DNA from: Gloeophyllum trabeum ATCC 11539
Taxonomy: Eukaryota > Basidiomycota > Agaricomycetes > Gloeophyllales > Gloeophyllaceae
Reading direction: 5' to 3'
NCBI RefSeq assembly: GCF_000344685.1
Contig: NW_006920412.1
Location: 1,963,675 to 2,027,674 of the forward strand
Length of the DNA stretch: 64,000 nt
Shown: positions 45,895 to 57,873 of the stretch, in pieces
Layout of the letters: every line of letters starts with the position of its first letter
How positions within the stretch are numbered: the stretch's first letter is position 1
The notes under the pieces: generated by a model
Seen by the model: the letters and a program-made list of their open reading frames with translations, nothing else
Told to the model about the DNA's origin: nothing
Database searches by the model: none
Translations under genes and position numbers: made by a program

Positions 45895-48800
45895 CTATGA
45901 ATGCGATATGTATTCCATGCCGTGATGGGGCCCGGAAGGGAAGATAGGAGTAGCGTGCGTCGGCATATTCATTGGCTGCGCAGCATACGCTTGCGGTGGC
46001 AAAGTTCCGGTGGAATGAGGGCGCGTATGGTCTATGGCCACGGATAGTTGAGCAGGGTCCAGTGTACCTGGAGGAACACTCAATGTACCCAATGTCTGCT
46101 GTTGCAGCAAAGAATTTGCCGTCATAAGCACTTCGACTTCATTAGACAATGGCCCCATTATCCCCACCGCTTGGGCAACGGCAGTCTGCGTGACGGCGGA
46201 CACATCACTGACAGTGACCTGCGCTGAAGTAGACGGCGAGGGAGGGATGCCTGCGGAAAGGTGGCTTGCAACAGCGGCGGATTTATCTGCTGCTACCTGT
46301 CGTGCAGCTTGGAATACCACCTGATGAGCGGCTGCTGCAAGAACCGCGGACGACTCCGTTGGGCCCTCATAGGATGTGAGATCCTTGTCTAGAGCCTGCG
46401 CCGTGACAGTAAGAACATGCTGCTGTTTCGCTAGAGACTGGAGCTCCGGCCCTGGATCGGTCAAGGAACGGGCAGCAACAACTTGTGACTGCGCCTCTTG
46501 TGCGACGCGTTGGGCAGCGGTGGTCAACACTTGTACCACTTGAGAATCTTGAGTGGCAAGGGAATTGCCTTGCCCTAGCAGTGACTGTCTGCGAGACCTG
46601 CAGTGGGTGAGCCAAATTGCAGCTGAACGCGAGTCTAATAACATACCTAGCAGGGTTCGTTTGAGGCAAGATCGAATCACTGGCGACTCTCCTTGACGTA
46701 TCAACTAGAGACGGTCGGCGCGAAGAAGAAAAGCTCGTATCTACTGTCGACATGGGTGCGATTGTGATATGAACCGTCTGAGACAGGAATTCTTCCTTCC
46801 CGTCTTGGAAGAACTATTGCAAAAACTCAGCCGAGGAAGGCACGCATGGTTCAAGAATATTACCCTGGCTTCCACGGTGACATCGCAGCTTTGGGCATCA
46901 GACGGGGGAGTTCCAGACAGCACGTCATCACTCCACGAAAGCCACGTCGGCAACCACGGGGACGAATACTGCACAGGCGTATTCAACCGCGAGCCTTGTG
47001 GATCCCATATCCGCGGTGTCCATGACCAGCGAAGGCCAACATACGCAACCCCAGGCGGCATGCCGGCTAGTCTCCTATGGAAGGGCCTAAAAATCCACCC
47101 TCCATCGGTGGATTTCTTTGCGTCTATATTCCATATATGATTGCCCTTCGATTTAGCTTTCTTCCCGTCTTCGTTGAATCGAGAGATGTAGGGCTGATTC
47201 CACAAGTAATTTCGGACCTGAGTGACAGCCGGGTGAGACATACAACATACCGAATACGTGAAAGCTTGCCTTTTTCATGGGTATCTTTTCCTCGGGATAC
47301 CCTTGCTTCGCCAGCTGTAAGAGCATGTCAAAAAATCCAATGCTACGCCAAGCTACTAGACATGGTAACTCACTTCCTCTAAGAAAGCATTGGTGAAGGC
47401 CTGTATACGGAATTTAAAGGGTCGGAAATCAGGAGACTCGTCCAGACGTTGCATCTTCTTCGCCATCAGTGTCTGGTGAATCGGCTCGCCCTTGGCGTCA
47501 GTGGCATCAACTATGCGGCGAGAGTCAGAAGTGTATACGGGCATATGTTCTGGGCAAGTCTCACGATCTGAGCATATCTTGTTCAAGAAGTCGAAGAAAA
47601 TGCGGTCGACGTCGGCCTTATACTCCTGTGGCAACTCGTTTGCATGGCTGGAAGAACCGACATTCTCAGCGGACGAGTGAGAAAGAAGGTTGCTGGGCCG
47701 GCTGCCATAACTCGTACTGGGCCTCCTGGTAGCGCCAGTTTGGTCGTCCCTGCTATAAGCTCGCTTGCGGAAAGACGCGCCAGATGGCGGTGACTGCGAC
47801 TGCGAATGAGGGTTATCGTAACTTCCATCCGAATCGTAGTCGTTTTCTCCGTCGATATCATGATCTTGGGAAGATGAACCAGGGCTTTGGGAGCTAGTCG
47901 TCGGCCGAGACTGCAAGCGATCTTGGAAATCCGGCATGCTTCCATCGACGGGAGCAAATGCAAATACGGGGGTGTGTCCATTGGAAATGGACATGGATCG
48001 CACCTGACGCGGAAGTGGACGAACATGATTCAAGGAACTCGGTCCTGGAATGGGCGGTATCTGTGAACCCAGGGAGGAGGCAGCGAAACTTGCTGAAGCC
48101 GCAAATTGGTGCAAAGGTGCGGGCTGACCGGAAGAAGGGAGGCCTTGCATATTAAGACCACCATCACTACCAGCGGTCCCAAAAGATTGCCGTCGATGGA
48201 ATGAGCTTGATTCAGACCACCCTATTGGAGGACCGGAAAAGTTCGCAGCCGGCATGCGACCAGGATTGGGAGGCAGCACCGAGGAGGCGCTCAATTCAGT
48301 CCTAGTAGGATTCGATGATGACGGGAGGGGAACATGCATGGAAAATCCAATAGACGGATGAGCAGACGCCTGTGACAAGACATTCAAATCATGGTGTCCC
48401 ATCATACCAGCAGAGCTGGTCGGACGTGAAGCAGGTTCTGAAGGAGGATTGGACGGAGCGAAGGGGTTGATGGCAGCAGAATCCACAAGACTCGAACTGG
48501 GATGAACAATTGGCGGAGATGGTGTACTGAGATTGTGCGAGGGTAGTGGACCGGGTGGGGGAACGTGAACTGGGGTCTCCTCCTGCTTAGTCAATTTCAT
48601 GGCCTTGATGACCCGGTCACCCGATATTGAAGATGCACATCGCTTCCGCGAGTTGTCCAGCCCGTCCGTACTTCCTTGTGACTCCATCTGGGAGAGGAAG
48701 ACTGGCTGAGAAGGTGGAGTGAAGTGCGAAGGAGGGGTTGAATTTTGAGATCCATTACCACCGATCCCAGAATCTAAGGGAGGAGAGGCGAAAGTCGTAG

Positions 48801-49754
48801 TGAGATTCGGGGAAACTTGATCACTGGGGAGTGTAGGGCCATCCGCAAGACGCGTGGCGGCTATGAGTTCCGAGACTAAGCTAATAGTCTTTTTAAGTTC
48901 GTCAATTCTCATATTAGCTTCGTCACTGTGCCCTCGGGAACACGCATTACTGGCTGAACTGGCTGTTTGTGCGATGCTGCGGATATTACAATTAATTAGA
49001 ATGCTTTGATACAGTCTCAGTTCGCTATATGCGCTTACTTCTTGAGGATGTCGCCGACCACCATTAAGTGCGGCCCACCTGGCACGTCAGGAGAGCTTTC
49101 CTTGGAAATACTGCTGTCGAATCGGGTGGGTGGAAACTCTAACTGAAAGCCCGCTTCAGGATTTGAAGTGGGGTGCCCACTACTCGCAGACCCAAATCCC
49201 AGGTCAGCAATGGATCTGGCCAGGTTACCTGGGGAGATGGTTGGCTCAGAATGATGTCCAGGAACAGCCAATCCATCTAAGGCGGAAGCAAGGGAGGATG
49301 GTCCTATAGAGTAGGCAGACCCTATGCCGTTCACAGCCGGGGAAGGAGCGTATGACTGACTGCTCGAGACAGAGGAGACAGTCGGGGACGAATGTGAACC
49401 CAGTGAGATTCCCATCGTTGTGTCTCCGTTGTATGAACCGTTCCTTGGGGGAAAGTCTGGAATGAAAGTAGGAGGAGGACCCCGCTCCGTCGTCGAATGC
49501 GTCTGAAGTGTATCCATGGGGTCTACATTCATCTGCGGGATAGCAGAATCTGGTACGTGCATCGTGGCAGGCAGAGGATTGTGGCCACCGGGCGCTTCAG
49601 GGGAGATACTGGACAACAGTGGCGGAGGGTCGCTCCCATGGGACGCGTCGGAGTGATGGGATGTTAATCCCTGCTGAGGCACCCCAGTGTCCATCATCAC
49701 CATATGTCTAACCTCCTGAGCGTGCACAGACTCCATCTCCGTGTAATCCTCCAA
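45895..49754 (-). CDS. Large uncharacterised Ser/Pro-rich protein with conserved Ig-like core
   Basis: No named family recognised. Exons join to roughly 1,150 aa. Order: Ser/Pro/His-rich disordered N-terminus (about 1-600; SSPTVSSVSSSQSYAP, SISGDRVIKAMKLTKQEE with a nuclear-type basic patch); a compact region VDRIFFDFLNKICSD, MAKKMQRLDESPDFRPFKFR, FTNAFLEELAKQGYPEEKIP; then VRNYLWNQPYISRFNEDGKK, GGWIFRPFHRRLAG, AYVGLRWSWTPRIWDPQ and LPTWLSWSDDVLSGTPPSDA, the last resembling a putative Ig (He_PIG) strand pattern; finally an Ala/Gln-rich helical C-terminus (TTAAQRVAQEAQSQVV). The intron ending at the VRNYLW exon (47195-47250 region) starts with GC (AAG|gcaagc). The layout suggests a transcriptional regulator, by inference only. 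Confidence 0.75.
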
Positions 49755-50677
49755 GCAGGCTAGAATGCTTAGAGTCTACGATGAAAGGTGGTATGGTGAC
49801 GCTAAGGCCAGAATTGTCAAACTGCTCACTGGATCTGCAGCTCGCCGCACTCCTATATGGGCAAATTCAAGGGTGGACAAGAGAAGTGACCCGTTGAACC
49901 AGCTGTACCGGAGGGGGGAATGTAGCGCAGAGGAGGCTGCTAGGCTGCAGAGATGGCTTCTATATAGTATAGGACCGTAGCCCGATTTAACGACGTCCGG
50001 TACGCAACTCGCCTAAGTCTGGCGGGACGGGAAAATTGGTTCACGAGGATGAAGCGCGTTCGGACTACCACCAAGCAGCTTTGACGACAAACAGAACAGA
50101 ACGACACGCAAAGCAGAAGTCTTGAGCACGAATCGGACAGACTCCAGGAGCTTAGGAAAGGAGGCACTATAATTCAGATGCATGCCTCAAGGCTGGTCAC
50201 GCCGCCGCAGTCACGTAACAGATCAAAGAGTCTGTTGCCGCGCCTGTTACAGGCCTGTTTCTAATTACCCGTTCTACTGATCAGGACCAAGGCGGGTATA
50301 GTGGAAGAATCTGATATCCCTTCAGCTATTATGTTGCTTCATGTCCAGAGAACTCGGATATGTAGTGTGAGAGGCAGTATATGGACAGGCATCACGTCGT
50401 GTCCGACATGCACAACTTGAATCCTGTCTCTTACAAAAAATAGTCGGATGAGACACCCTCTACCCACCAATCCTGCTTATCGCATTCGCAGGACTGGTTC
50501 AGCCCAATCATACCTCATAATAACTCCCGTATGCATCGTGATCCCCGCCTCACCTAAGGCATGCTAGTCAAGGCGTAAGGAAAACACCCGGATTCAGAGG
50601 CTGAAGGCAGCAGGACCAATACCATCATTCAGTACATATGTACAACGCGATGATGCAAGATCTCGATATCGAAGGCT
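49755..50677. other. Intergenic, promoter of the large Ser/Pro-rich gene
   Basis: No gene seen on either strand. Contains TATATAG on the plus strand near 49970 and scattered polypyrimidine tracts. Confidence 0.45.
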
Positions 50678-52014
50678 TCAATATCTCCTTCTGCCCGGAG
50701 ACCGCGAACGATCCCGGTCTCTACGTCGATCACTTGGGTAAAAGATCAGTTCTATCTCTGCAGGATTCAGAAGCAAAATCACGTACTCGTGCCGCGAAGA
50801 TGAGTGCCTATCATATCCTCGGTCCCGCTCTCGATAGTCATCTCGTGATGAACGGTAGTCTCGGTCCGCACCTGTACGCGGTGGTTGTCCGGAGGCCGCT
50901 GACGGCAGGCCGCCACTAGCAGCACCTGGAGGACCGACAGCTGATATGCTTGAAGGAGGTCCCATCTTACGTTTCTCCCGCTCTTCTTTGAACTGCTTCA
51001 GCATATTCCGCAGTTCATAATAACCCAGATGCATCTACAGGATGTTAGCCGCCGATCTTGACCGGGTACCATGAACTCACTTTGCCACCGAAGTGGTCGG
51101 CCAAACGACGATCAGAGTCCAGAACGGACAAATACGCTCCACAGACTTCGCAAACGCGCAACTTCTGGTGCCCAGATGCACCTGACGTGTCTGTCAACTG
51201 TTGTAGCTCGCGCTATTTGAGTGGAGTTAGATGGCAGATAGTACGATGTATTAGACGATGGACAGCTCACCTCTTTGTCCGCCTTTTCACTCTTCAAGGC
51301 CTCGATGGCAGCCATCTCCCGCATCGATTCGTCTACTTTGCCTTGCTCACCTGAAAACATAAACAAAGTGAGTCGTTTAATTCCATAGAACTCCAGCGCA
51401 TGGTCTCACGAACCCAATGTCTCAATCTTCTCCGTTCCTCCTTGAATGGCTAGTTCAATTTCAGCGATTTCTCTCATCTGAGTTAAGTCGGTGAGGCGTT
51501 ATACGTGAAACACAGGACAAGAAACCCACCAGGTTAGTTGTTTTTGCATTCTCTTCGGGCGTCTTCTCTAACCGCCGATGCGCGGCCCTAATTCTGCGGT
51601 CACATTCATCGACGAAGGCAAATATATTTGCTTCGTATTCCATCTGGAATCTCTGGAAGATGGGATCGTTCGGGTTAGCCTCCTTCGCTTGGAGGAACTC
51701 CGTTTTCAGGCGTTCCGTGTGCGATTTCGGACAGGCGCCGAGGTCCATTTTCTGCGGATGCATCAGAGACAAGGTGCACAGCGCACAATATGGCAGATAC
51801 TCACAGTGTTCGTAAATAGGGTATGCGGACATGTACCACATAAGAAGTTTCTGCATACTTTCTCGTCGGACCAATGCAGGTTGGCGTTGGCCACGCCCAT
51901 GGCTTCGGGACCCATCATTTGCTAACAGGACAATAGTCAGCAGGAGAACCAAAGCGACGCATCGAAGCCACACACCTCTAAGAGCTTGCGTTGCATCTCC
52001 GCGAGGCGCCCCAT
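50678..52014 (-). CDS. LUC7: U1 snRNP-associated splicing factor LUC7
   Basis: LUC7 helps U1 snRNP select 5' splice sites. The start MGRLAEMQRKLLEQMMGPEAM spans the first intron. Zinc finger 1 is CRNFLCGTCPHTLFTNTKMDLGACPKSH joined over another intron. It is followed by TEFLQAKEANPNDPIFQRFQ and a coiled coil (FVDECDRRIRAAHRRLEKTPEE). Zinc finger 2 reads LRVCEVCGAYLSVLDSDRR and LADHFGGKMHLGYYELRNML. The C-terminal tail is rich in Arg/Asp/Ser (DRDYRSSRDDYRERDRGYD, ending RSRSPGRRRY), with a small intron inside it (about 50720-50775). Six or more exons. Length is near the family norm of 300 aa. It lies downstream of, and in the same direction as, the J-domain gene. Confidence 0.93.
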
Positions 52015-52421
52015 GGTGTCGTACAAACTGTGTGCGCTGTGAGCTTACCGGTAGTGGACGAGGAGGTTCGCGGTAACGCACAAGGTGTGAAAGTGGCTGT
52101 GCCCGTGTTGTGATAAACCTTCCTACTTCGCTGGGCTTTACTTGGACGCGCCCGATGAGTCATCAATTTACTGTACTTTCGAGATGAGCACATGCACATA
52201 CGATTGGGCGAATAAGATGAGAAGACATTGCGACTCTATGCTACTGAACGTGTACTACTTGGGGCAGTGAGACCGGGCTACTAAGGAAATTATTTACAGT
52301 AATTATGGGAGAGCATACACATGAGAATGAATTTGAATGAACATACAAGTGCGATAAAGCTGACGTTCTTTCAGGAGACATGCTTGACCAAGGAAAAATA
52401 GCGTCGTCTGCGATAGAGTGA
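52015..52421. other. Intergenic between LUC7 start and J-domain gene end
   Basis: Promoter of LUC7 and 3' UTR of the J-domain gene. No gene seen. Confidence 0.5.
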
Positions 52422-54406
52422 TCAAGTCGCGACAGGAGATGATGCACCTCTAGTAAATCCGCGGCCAATGCCCCGTCCGCGACCCCGTCCACGTCCACGT
52501 CCCCGCCCCCGACCTCTACCATCCGGTCGAGGTGCGTCTGTAGCGGCAGAATGGCCGACAGATGACCCCTGCGGGGACTCATGAGATGTGGCCGGAGGGC
52601 GTGAGTTGGCGGGACGCTTCACGGATCCTCGTTTATAATATGGACGGCCAGATCCAGGACCTCCGGGTCCCGAGGCCGCATCCGACTCCCGTGGTAACGC
52701 AGCTTTCTGAGATTTGCCAGAGGTACTGCTAGTGGAAGGGCTCAACTTTGTCCGATAATCTTTGTGGTCCCATGAAGATTGTTGAGAGCCACAGGTAGGT
52801 GTCGGCGGAGGGGTGAAACCGCCGTAAGTCATCACTATGTTGCGGATTTCTTCGTAAACAGCTAGGCTCCGTTTGGTGTCGCGATCGCATTTTGTCATCG
52901 CCTGCATACCCTCAGCCGAAGAAAGCCACGACCAGATATCGCCTATTTCTTGTTGAGAGCACAAGCCTTTATCCAAGACAAGCCAGACCGCTTCCGGCTT
53001 GCGAGCTTCAATGACACAGCGAAGTAGACTGTGGGTTTCAGGCGGCTCATAGATCGCCTTGGACTCTTCCTCCTCAGGAGCATAGGTCTCGATGAAATAC
53101 CTCAGAATGGCGACATCGCCTTGACGAAGAGCTAAATGGAACGCAGTGAATCCTTCGGAGTTGCGCTCCTCAGGATCGGCACCTGGGGGTGATGAGTTGG
53201 CAATATTAATGTACGGCAGTCACACTCACTGTGCGTATCGAGCCACTCCACCAACTCGCGATCACCATTCCGGGCAGCGATATGCATGAGGGTTTCCTTG
53301 GGATCCAAGGGTTTCAACTTCACAAAGTCTCCACAACTAAGTAATACCTCCCCTCCAGCGGCGTCCACGTTATCCTCCCAGACGCCCTTCTTGACCTTAT
53401 CAGTATTTCCATTCCTGGCAGCAGCAAATGTTGCAGAACGAAGCTGTTGCCTCCGTTCCTGCTGAGCTCGAACGGCTTGGGCGGCAGACTTGCGAGATGC
53501 CTCGGCCTGTGCTTTCTTACTTTCGGCCTTCTCCCGCTGCCGACGCTCGGCCTCGAGCTTCTCTACGTGGCACGTAAACTCAACTGCTGAAGTTCAAGAG
53601 TTGTAGGACGAACCTCTTTCACGCTCCCTTTCCTTAGCTAATTTCCGTGCGGCTTCCTGCTGCTTCCTCCGTTCCTCCGCCGCCCGCTGCTCCTCTCGAG
53701 TAGCACGCATCCGTGCCTCGTACTGCGCATTAGTCTCTGGGGGACCACTCGGATAGTATCCGGGACGACCCCGCCCTACGGGTCACGTCAGTATACCATT
53801 TTCGTTCACCGGTCATGCAGACCCACTCGAATTCGCATAACGACTTGACCGGCCCCTCAGCAATTCTTCGAATAGGAACCTGAGAGCGAATTAGACGAGT
53901 GAGAGGTGGAAGGCACGTCTACTACCCACATGTAGAACATCAGATCTTCCTCGTAGTCCGATTCGTATTCTTCGGAGTCCTCGTAATAATCATCCTCGTC
54001 ATCGTAATCGTCGTCGAAATGTCCAAAGGGACCGAAAGCGCTAGAGCCACCGAAGGAATGAGAATGGCCGAAATCTGAGCGGGGAGGCGCAGAAGTTCGG
54101 TCCAGGTGCTTGAGCAAGACATTGTATGCTTCACTCAGGCGCTGGAATTGGGCTGTAGCGTCTTCATTCCCAGGATTCTTATCCGGATGAGTTCGTAGCG
54201 CGAGCTGCACAAGGACTGGTCAAGAATGATGCCACCTCAAGAACAGTCTACTCCATACTTGTCTGTATGTGCTCTTGACAACTTCTAGAGATGAACCCTA
54301 TGAAGCCTTCAGCAAGTGATATTGCGCGATTAAGCTAGAGCTGTCCCACCTGTTCGACCCCCAAGACTGAGTAGGCTTCGCTGACCGTGCTATGCTTGTG
54401 TACCAT
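52422..54406 (-). CDS. J-domain protein with ankyrin repeats and RG-rich tail
   Basis: Probably a cytosolic or nuclear Hsp70 co-chaperone of unknown client. The J domain is built from three exons: MVHKHSTVSEAYSVLGVEQ, GSSLEVVKSTYRQ and LALRTHPDKNPGNEDATAQF, with the essential HPD in LRTHPDKNP. Then: an acidic run (DDDYDDEDDYYEDSEEYESDY), a short segment RGRPGYYPSGPPETNAQYEAR, a long charged coiled coil (REEQRAAEERRKQQEAARK; RQREKAESKKAQAEASRKS), two ankyrin-like repeats (ETLMHIAARNGDRELVEWLD; GFTAFHLALRQGDVAILRYF), a helical part (IGDIWSWLSSAEGMQAM) and an RG-repeat tail (about eight GR units) ending in GFTRGASSPVAT. This combination is seen in fungal J-ankyrin proteins; the RG tail suggests RNA binding. 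Confidence 0.87.
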
Positions 54407-55546
54407 CGCGTCCACTATCCTCGCAGAACAGGCGTGGACGCTTAGAAGTGGCAAAAAATAACGCGTATATGAGACGCGCCGCTGCTATAAATAGAATATT
54501 GGCAAACAGCGGCAAACGCGTTTGTCTAGTTTGGCTTTGTGGCTTCGCGCCCGACCAACGAGGGCCAGGCTTACACCGGTTACAGTTGCACGTTATTAGC
54601 GTCGAGCACTGGCGACTGCCCTCACTGACATGTACAGAGTTTGAAGGAATGAGAAACTGGGCCATGCAGATATCTTCTCGCTCTTACTGCTTTTTGCGCC
54701 GGCCATGTTCCTGGCCGATACACTCCCGACCGCTTTGTCTATATACGAGTACCACCGTAGACCTCGAGGAAAGACAGTTCAATAGATGGCAGCATATTTG
54801 ACAATGTCTTGCATGGCCAATGGCTATATGTGTCGGCTTATGCCGGTTCCACTCCCAAAGTCATGATGTCTGTCCTCTGACCGACACACTTAAGCTTCAG
54901 TGTCAGTGACCACCTCCCACCCCAGCACCATAACTTCTACTGACCTCAAGGGTGAACCAATTGGCATGAGGAGCCTCCTCGAATACCAGGTCAGTGTATA
55001 CCGGGACCTACCATTGGTCTAGGGTCAAACCTCTAATACTCACGAATACCGGATTATAGAAGGACAGAGTCGAGATCACCAATGTCAATATGTAGGCAGT
55101 AGGAACACGCGATCATACGAGCGACATGCAGCATGTCAATGCGACTTGTCCGTTTACATCCAGATATAGGAGAGGAAATGAGTCGGACAGTCACCAGAAG
55201 TACCAGGGGGTCCAGGAGGGCGGGACAAGTCATCCCTAATCAATCTCTCTCCAAACCCAGTCGCACGGATGGTCGTATACTAGCCAGGACAAGCGTATAT
55301 GACGCGCAGGGAGCTTCTGGACGGCTAACCCGCATGCCAGGGTTGGGACATCCCGAGAAAACTCGGCGAGCCAGAGGAGAGTCATGATAGAGCGTCCTTA
55401 TGTCTGGGATGACACGCATGATATGTAAACTGGCCCTGGCCCTTGGATGATGCCTAGCGATGTGACCGGGATTTCTTCTCCACATGAAGTCAGCTTTGGG
55501 AGCTGACGTCAAGTATGAGGGGAATCTCAGGCTCGTCCTCTGTAAA
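54407..55546. other. Intergenic, no gene seen
   Basis: Promoter of the J-domain gene and further sequence. Frames at 54448-54801 and 55133-55387 lack support. Confidence 0.4.
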
Positions 55547-55618
55547 CGTATATATACCATCTTGGACTCAGAAGGGACGTAAACGGATTGTACACACTTA
55601 TTGATAATATCACCAAAC

Positions 55619-55804
55619 ATGTTGCGCAACACAGGCCAGCCGCTAAAGGACCACCACACGACACCTGAGTATAAGGCAAGAGTCGTAATGCCCTATGTAT
55701 CAGCGGGTCCAAGAACAGCCATTTCACAAGTATTGCTCCAGAAAGGTTACCAAGTCGAATACAAGTTGGCGGACGGTAGGGTCGAACGGCTGTCGATGTC
55801 ATAA
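55619..55804 (+). CDS. Candidate small protein of 61 aa
   Basis: Family not recognised. A single-exon frame MLRNTGQPLKDHHTTPEYKA... followed by RVVMPYVSAGPRTAISQVLL and KGYQVEYKLADGRVERLSMS. The start has a good context (CAAACATGT) and a TATATATA lies about 68 bp upstream (55547-55555). The composition looks like a compact folded protein, not random sequence. No signal peptide, membrane segment or cysteine. A real small gene is plausible but unproven. Confidence 0.4.
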   Translation: MLRNTGQPLKDHHTTPEYKARVVMPYVSAGPRTAISQVLLQKGYQVEYKLADGRVERLSMS

Positions 55805-56170
55805 CCAAAAGCCACTGCAGCTGACCGTCCTTGCTCGCTATGGAGATCCCGGTAGGCGGCATGTTGCACATATCGCTGTGTCACCCTTGACAAGCACCTG
55901 TGCAGGAGATGAATTTTGCGAAGATTCTGAAGAAGAGTCAGTAGACGTCCTACAGTGGTGGAAGGACTCATCCATCATTAGAGCCGTATCAAACATGTTT
56001 TACATCGTTGTGAAGAAATACACAAACGTTGTGACTATACCCCTTCAATTTCGTAGGCGGTCAGGTTGCATGTCGTCGTCAAAATCATGTCTGCAAGGGT
56101 GCGTAATACGCATTCGTTAAAGTACGTCCTGTGGTTATCAATCTCAGCAGAACCTGTCACTATTCATTGC
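55805..56170. other. Intergenic, no gene seen
   Basis: 3' flank of the FRG1 gene and of the small 55619 frame. A minus-strand frame here has no features. Confidence 0.4.
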
Positions 56171-57155
56171 TTAGCAACTGCGGGAAACCAGACGTGGGGT
56201 TATCATGGCATACCTTTTCAGTTTTGCCCGCCGATCCAGCATGGTCTCAGCTAACCGGCCCTCTTTCTTCGCGCGTTTTATCTGCAGAGCACTAAGCTGG
56301 ACGATAACAGTACGCAATTGAGCACAGCTCACCTCTTTCTTGTCTTCCTTCGAGACCACAGATCTTCCAGCGCCCCAAGCCTGATACATGCGGCTGCAAC
56401 GCTTCAGCGACAAGGATCGTCCAAACTGAGGAATGGACACACTTGACATTAGCTTCATCCGCAGAAGGTTCTTCGATCAGGCCAGCCTTCTTCTTTTTCT
56501 CCTCCTCTGTCGCTTCTTTCTTGTAGTGGCTCTGTATCTTAACCCAAAACCGTTCTGCAAACCCTACTTCTTCACTGTCTCCTCGTAGCTGCAGGACACC
56601 GCCAGCAGCTTCGTCAACACCGAGATACTTCTCATATATATTCTGGAATGCGACCATGCCATCGGGCAAGATAACAGGCGTCCATTCTTCTTGAGGGCCT
56701 CGAGCCTCTCGGTCTGCGGACACAATCCCATGCTTGTCGCAGGACAGGAACTTGCCTTCTCCAACGCCGGTACGCAGGTTAATAGTAGACGCACCCGCGA
56801 CTCGAGTAATGACCCAGACCTGAGACACTTCTGTGGGCACGCGTTCCAACAAGCTTGGGTTCACCCCGCTATCCTCGGTTTTATCACGGTCGAGTGCATG
56901 GAGAACGATGCGATTTCGCGTTGAGTCAAATGTGATACAGATGGGTGAGGGGTCTGAAGGGTGGAATATGAATGCAGGGCCCCTTATTTGAGTGGGATCG
57001 TCAGGAAAGACCCAGGCTTCGGGTTCCTGGTCATCGTCCTGCTTGCGCCGGCGACTGCTTCTCCCCGTCTCGTCATCGTCGTCATGTTTTCGTTTCTTCT
57101 TGGGCTTTTCGCCTTTAAACTTCAGCTTCGTGGATCTCACCTTGTCCGTAGACAT
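56171..57155 (-). CDS. FRG1: FRG1 family protein
   Basis: FRG1 is a nuclear/nucleolar actin-bundling and RNA-biogenesis protein found in spliceosome preparations. The start MSTDKVRSTKLKFKGEKPKKK (57155) is family-typical, with a lysine-rich nuclear signal. The fascin-like beta-trefoil shows KFLSCDKHGIVSADREARGPQEEW and MVAFQNIYEKYLGVDEAAGG. The C-terminal part gives RMYQAWGAGRSVVSKEDKKE and IKRAKKEGRLAETMLDRRAK across two introns. The final intron leaves only SC before the stop at 56171-56173. The junction before RMYQAW has two acceptable splice choices. A frame opens 97 codons further upstream but the inner Met fits homologues. Confidence 0.9.
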
Positions 57156-57873
57156 AGCGAAGAGCAGGCAGGAATGATTGATGCGAGGAGGTAACTTATT
57201 GAAGAGTACTGACACAGGGAGGGGTTCTAGCACCCCCAATATGCGGACCACTTTTCGACCGACCGGCACATCCCGGCGTGCCATGTTTGGCTTTAGTGGC
57301 GCCACTACTGAATGAGGACTTGTTCTCAAATCAGCTCTTGAATCCGTCAGAGTACACAGTTGCTTCAATAAGATGTGTGCAGTCCACTCGGAATGGAATG
57401 TATGGAATTCAAACTCACCTCCATGTTTATGTTGTTTTGTGACCACTTATAAGTGCAAATTTCATTTGCATGCAATGATTGAATAAACCTCGGAAACCCA
57501 TGCAATCCAGATAAATGTACACATGGAATGTCTCTCGAACTGCCCGTAGAGTTCCACTGGACCTCCCGGACCTGGAAACTCACCCAGCCCGATTAACAGC
57601 ATGCGAAATGACTATGACTCGAGGTGTTAACGTTGATCTCAATATGCTATGATACAATAATGGGTATGGAATAGTACTCAAGCTCAACTTATACACAAAG
57701 GAGGGGTAAGCTGCCGACAGCCGTCGGCGCTTCTCGAGTGACAGTATGCTATCGGGATTTGCCGCAGGCGCTATCGGGATTCACCGCAAGGGCCACGTGC
57801 TGTATTCCCTCTATTGCTACTGACCCTTACAGCACAGGCCGCCCTCATCGTCAAGCCCGTCCTCAAGACCACA
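57156..57873. other. Divergent promoter region FRG1/RPL26
   Basis: 718 bp between divergent start codons. Two imperfect copies of GCTATCGGGATTTGCCGCA lie in tandem at 57748-57790, with CACGTG just downstream (57795-57800), about 75 bp before the RPL26 start; these are possible control sites of the ribosomal protein gene. No further gene seen. Confidence 0.5.
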
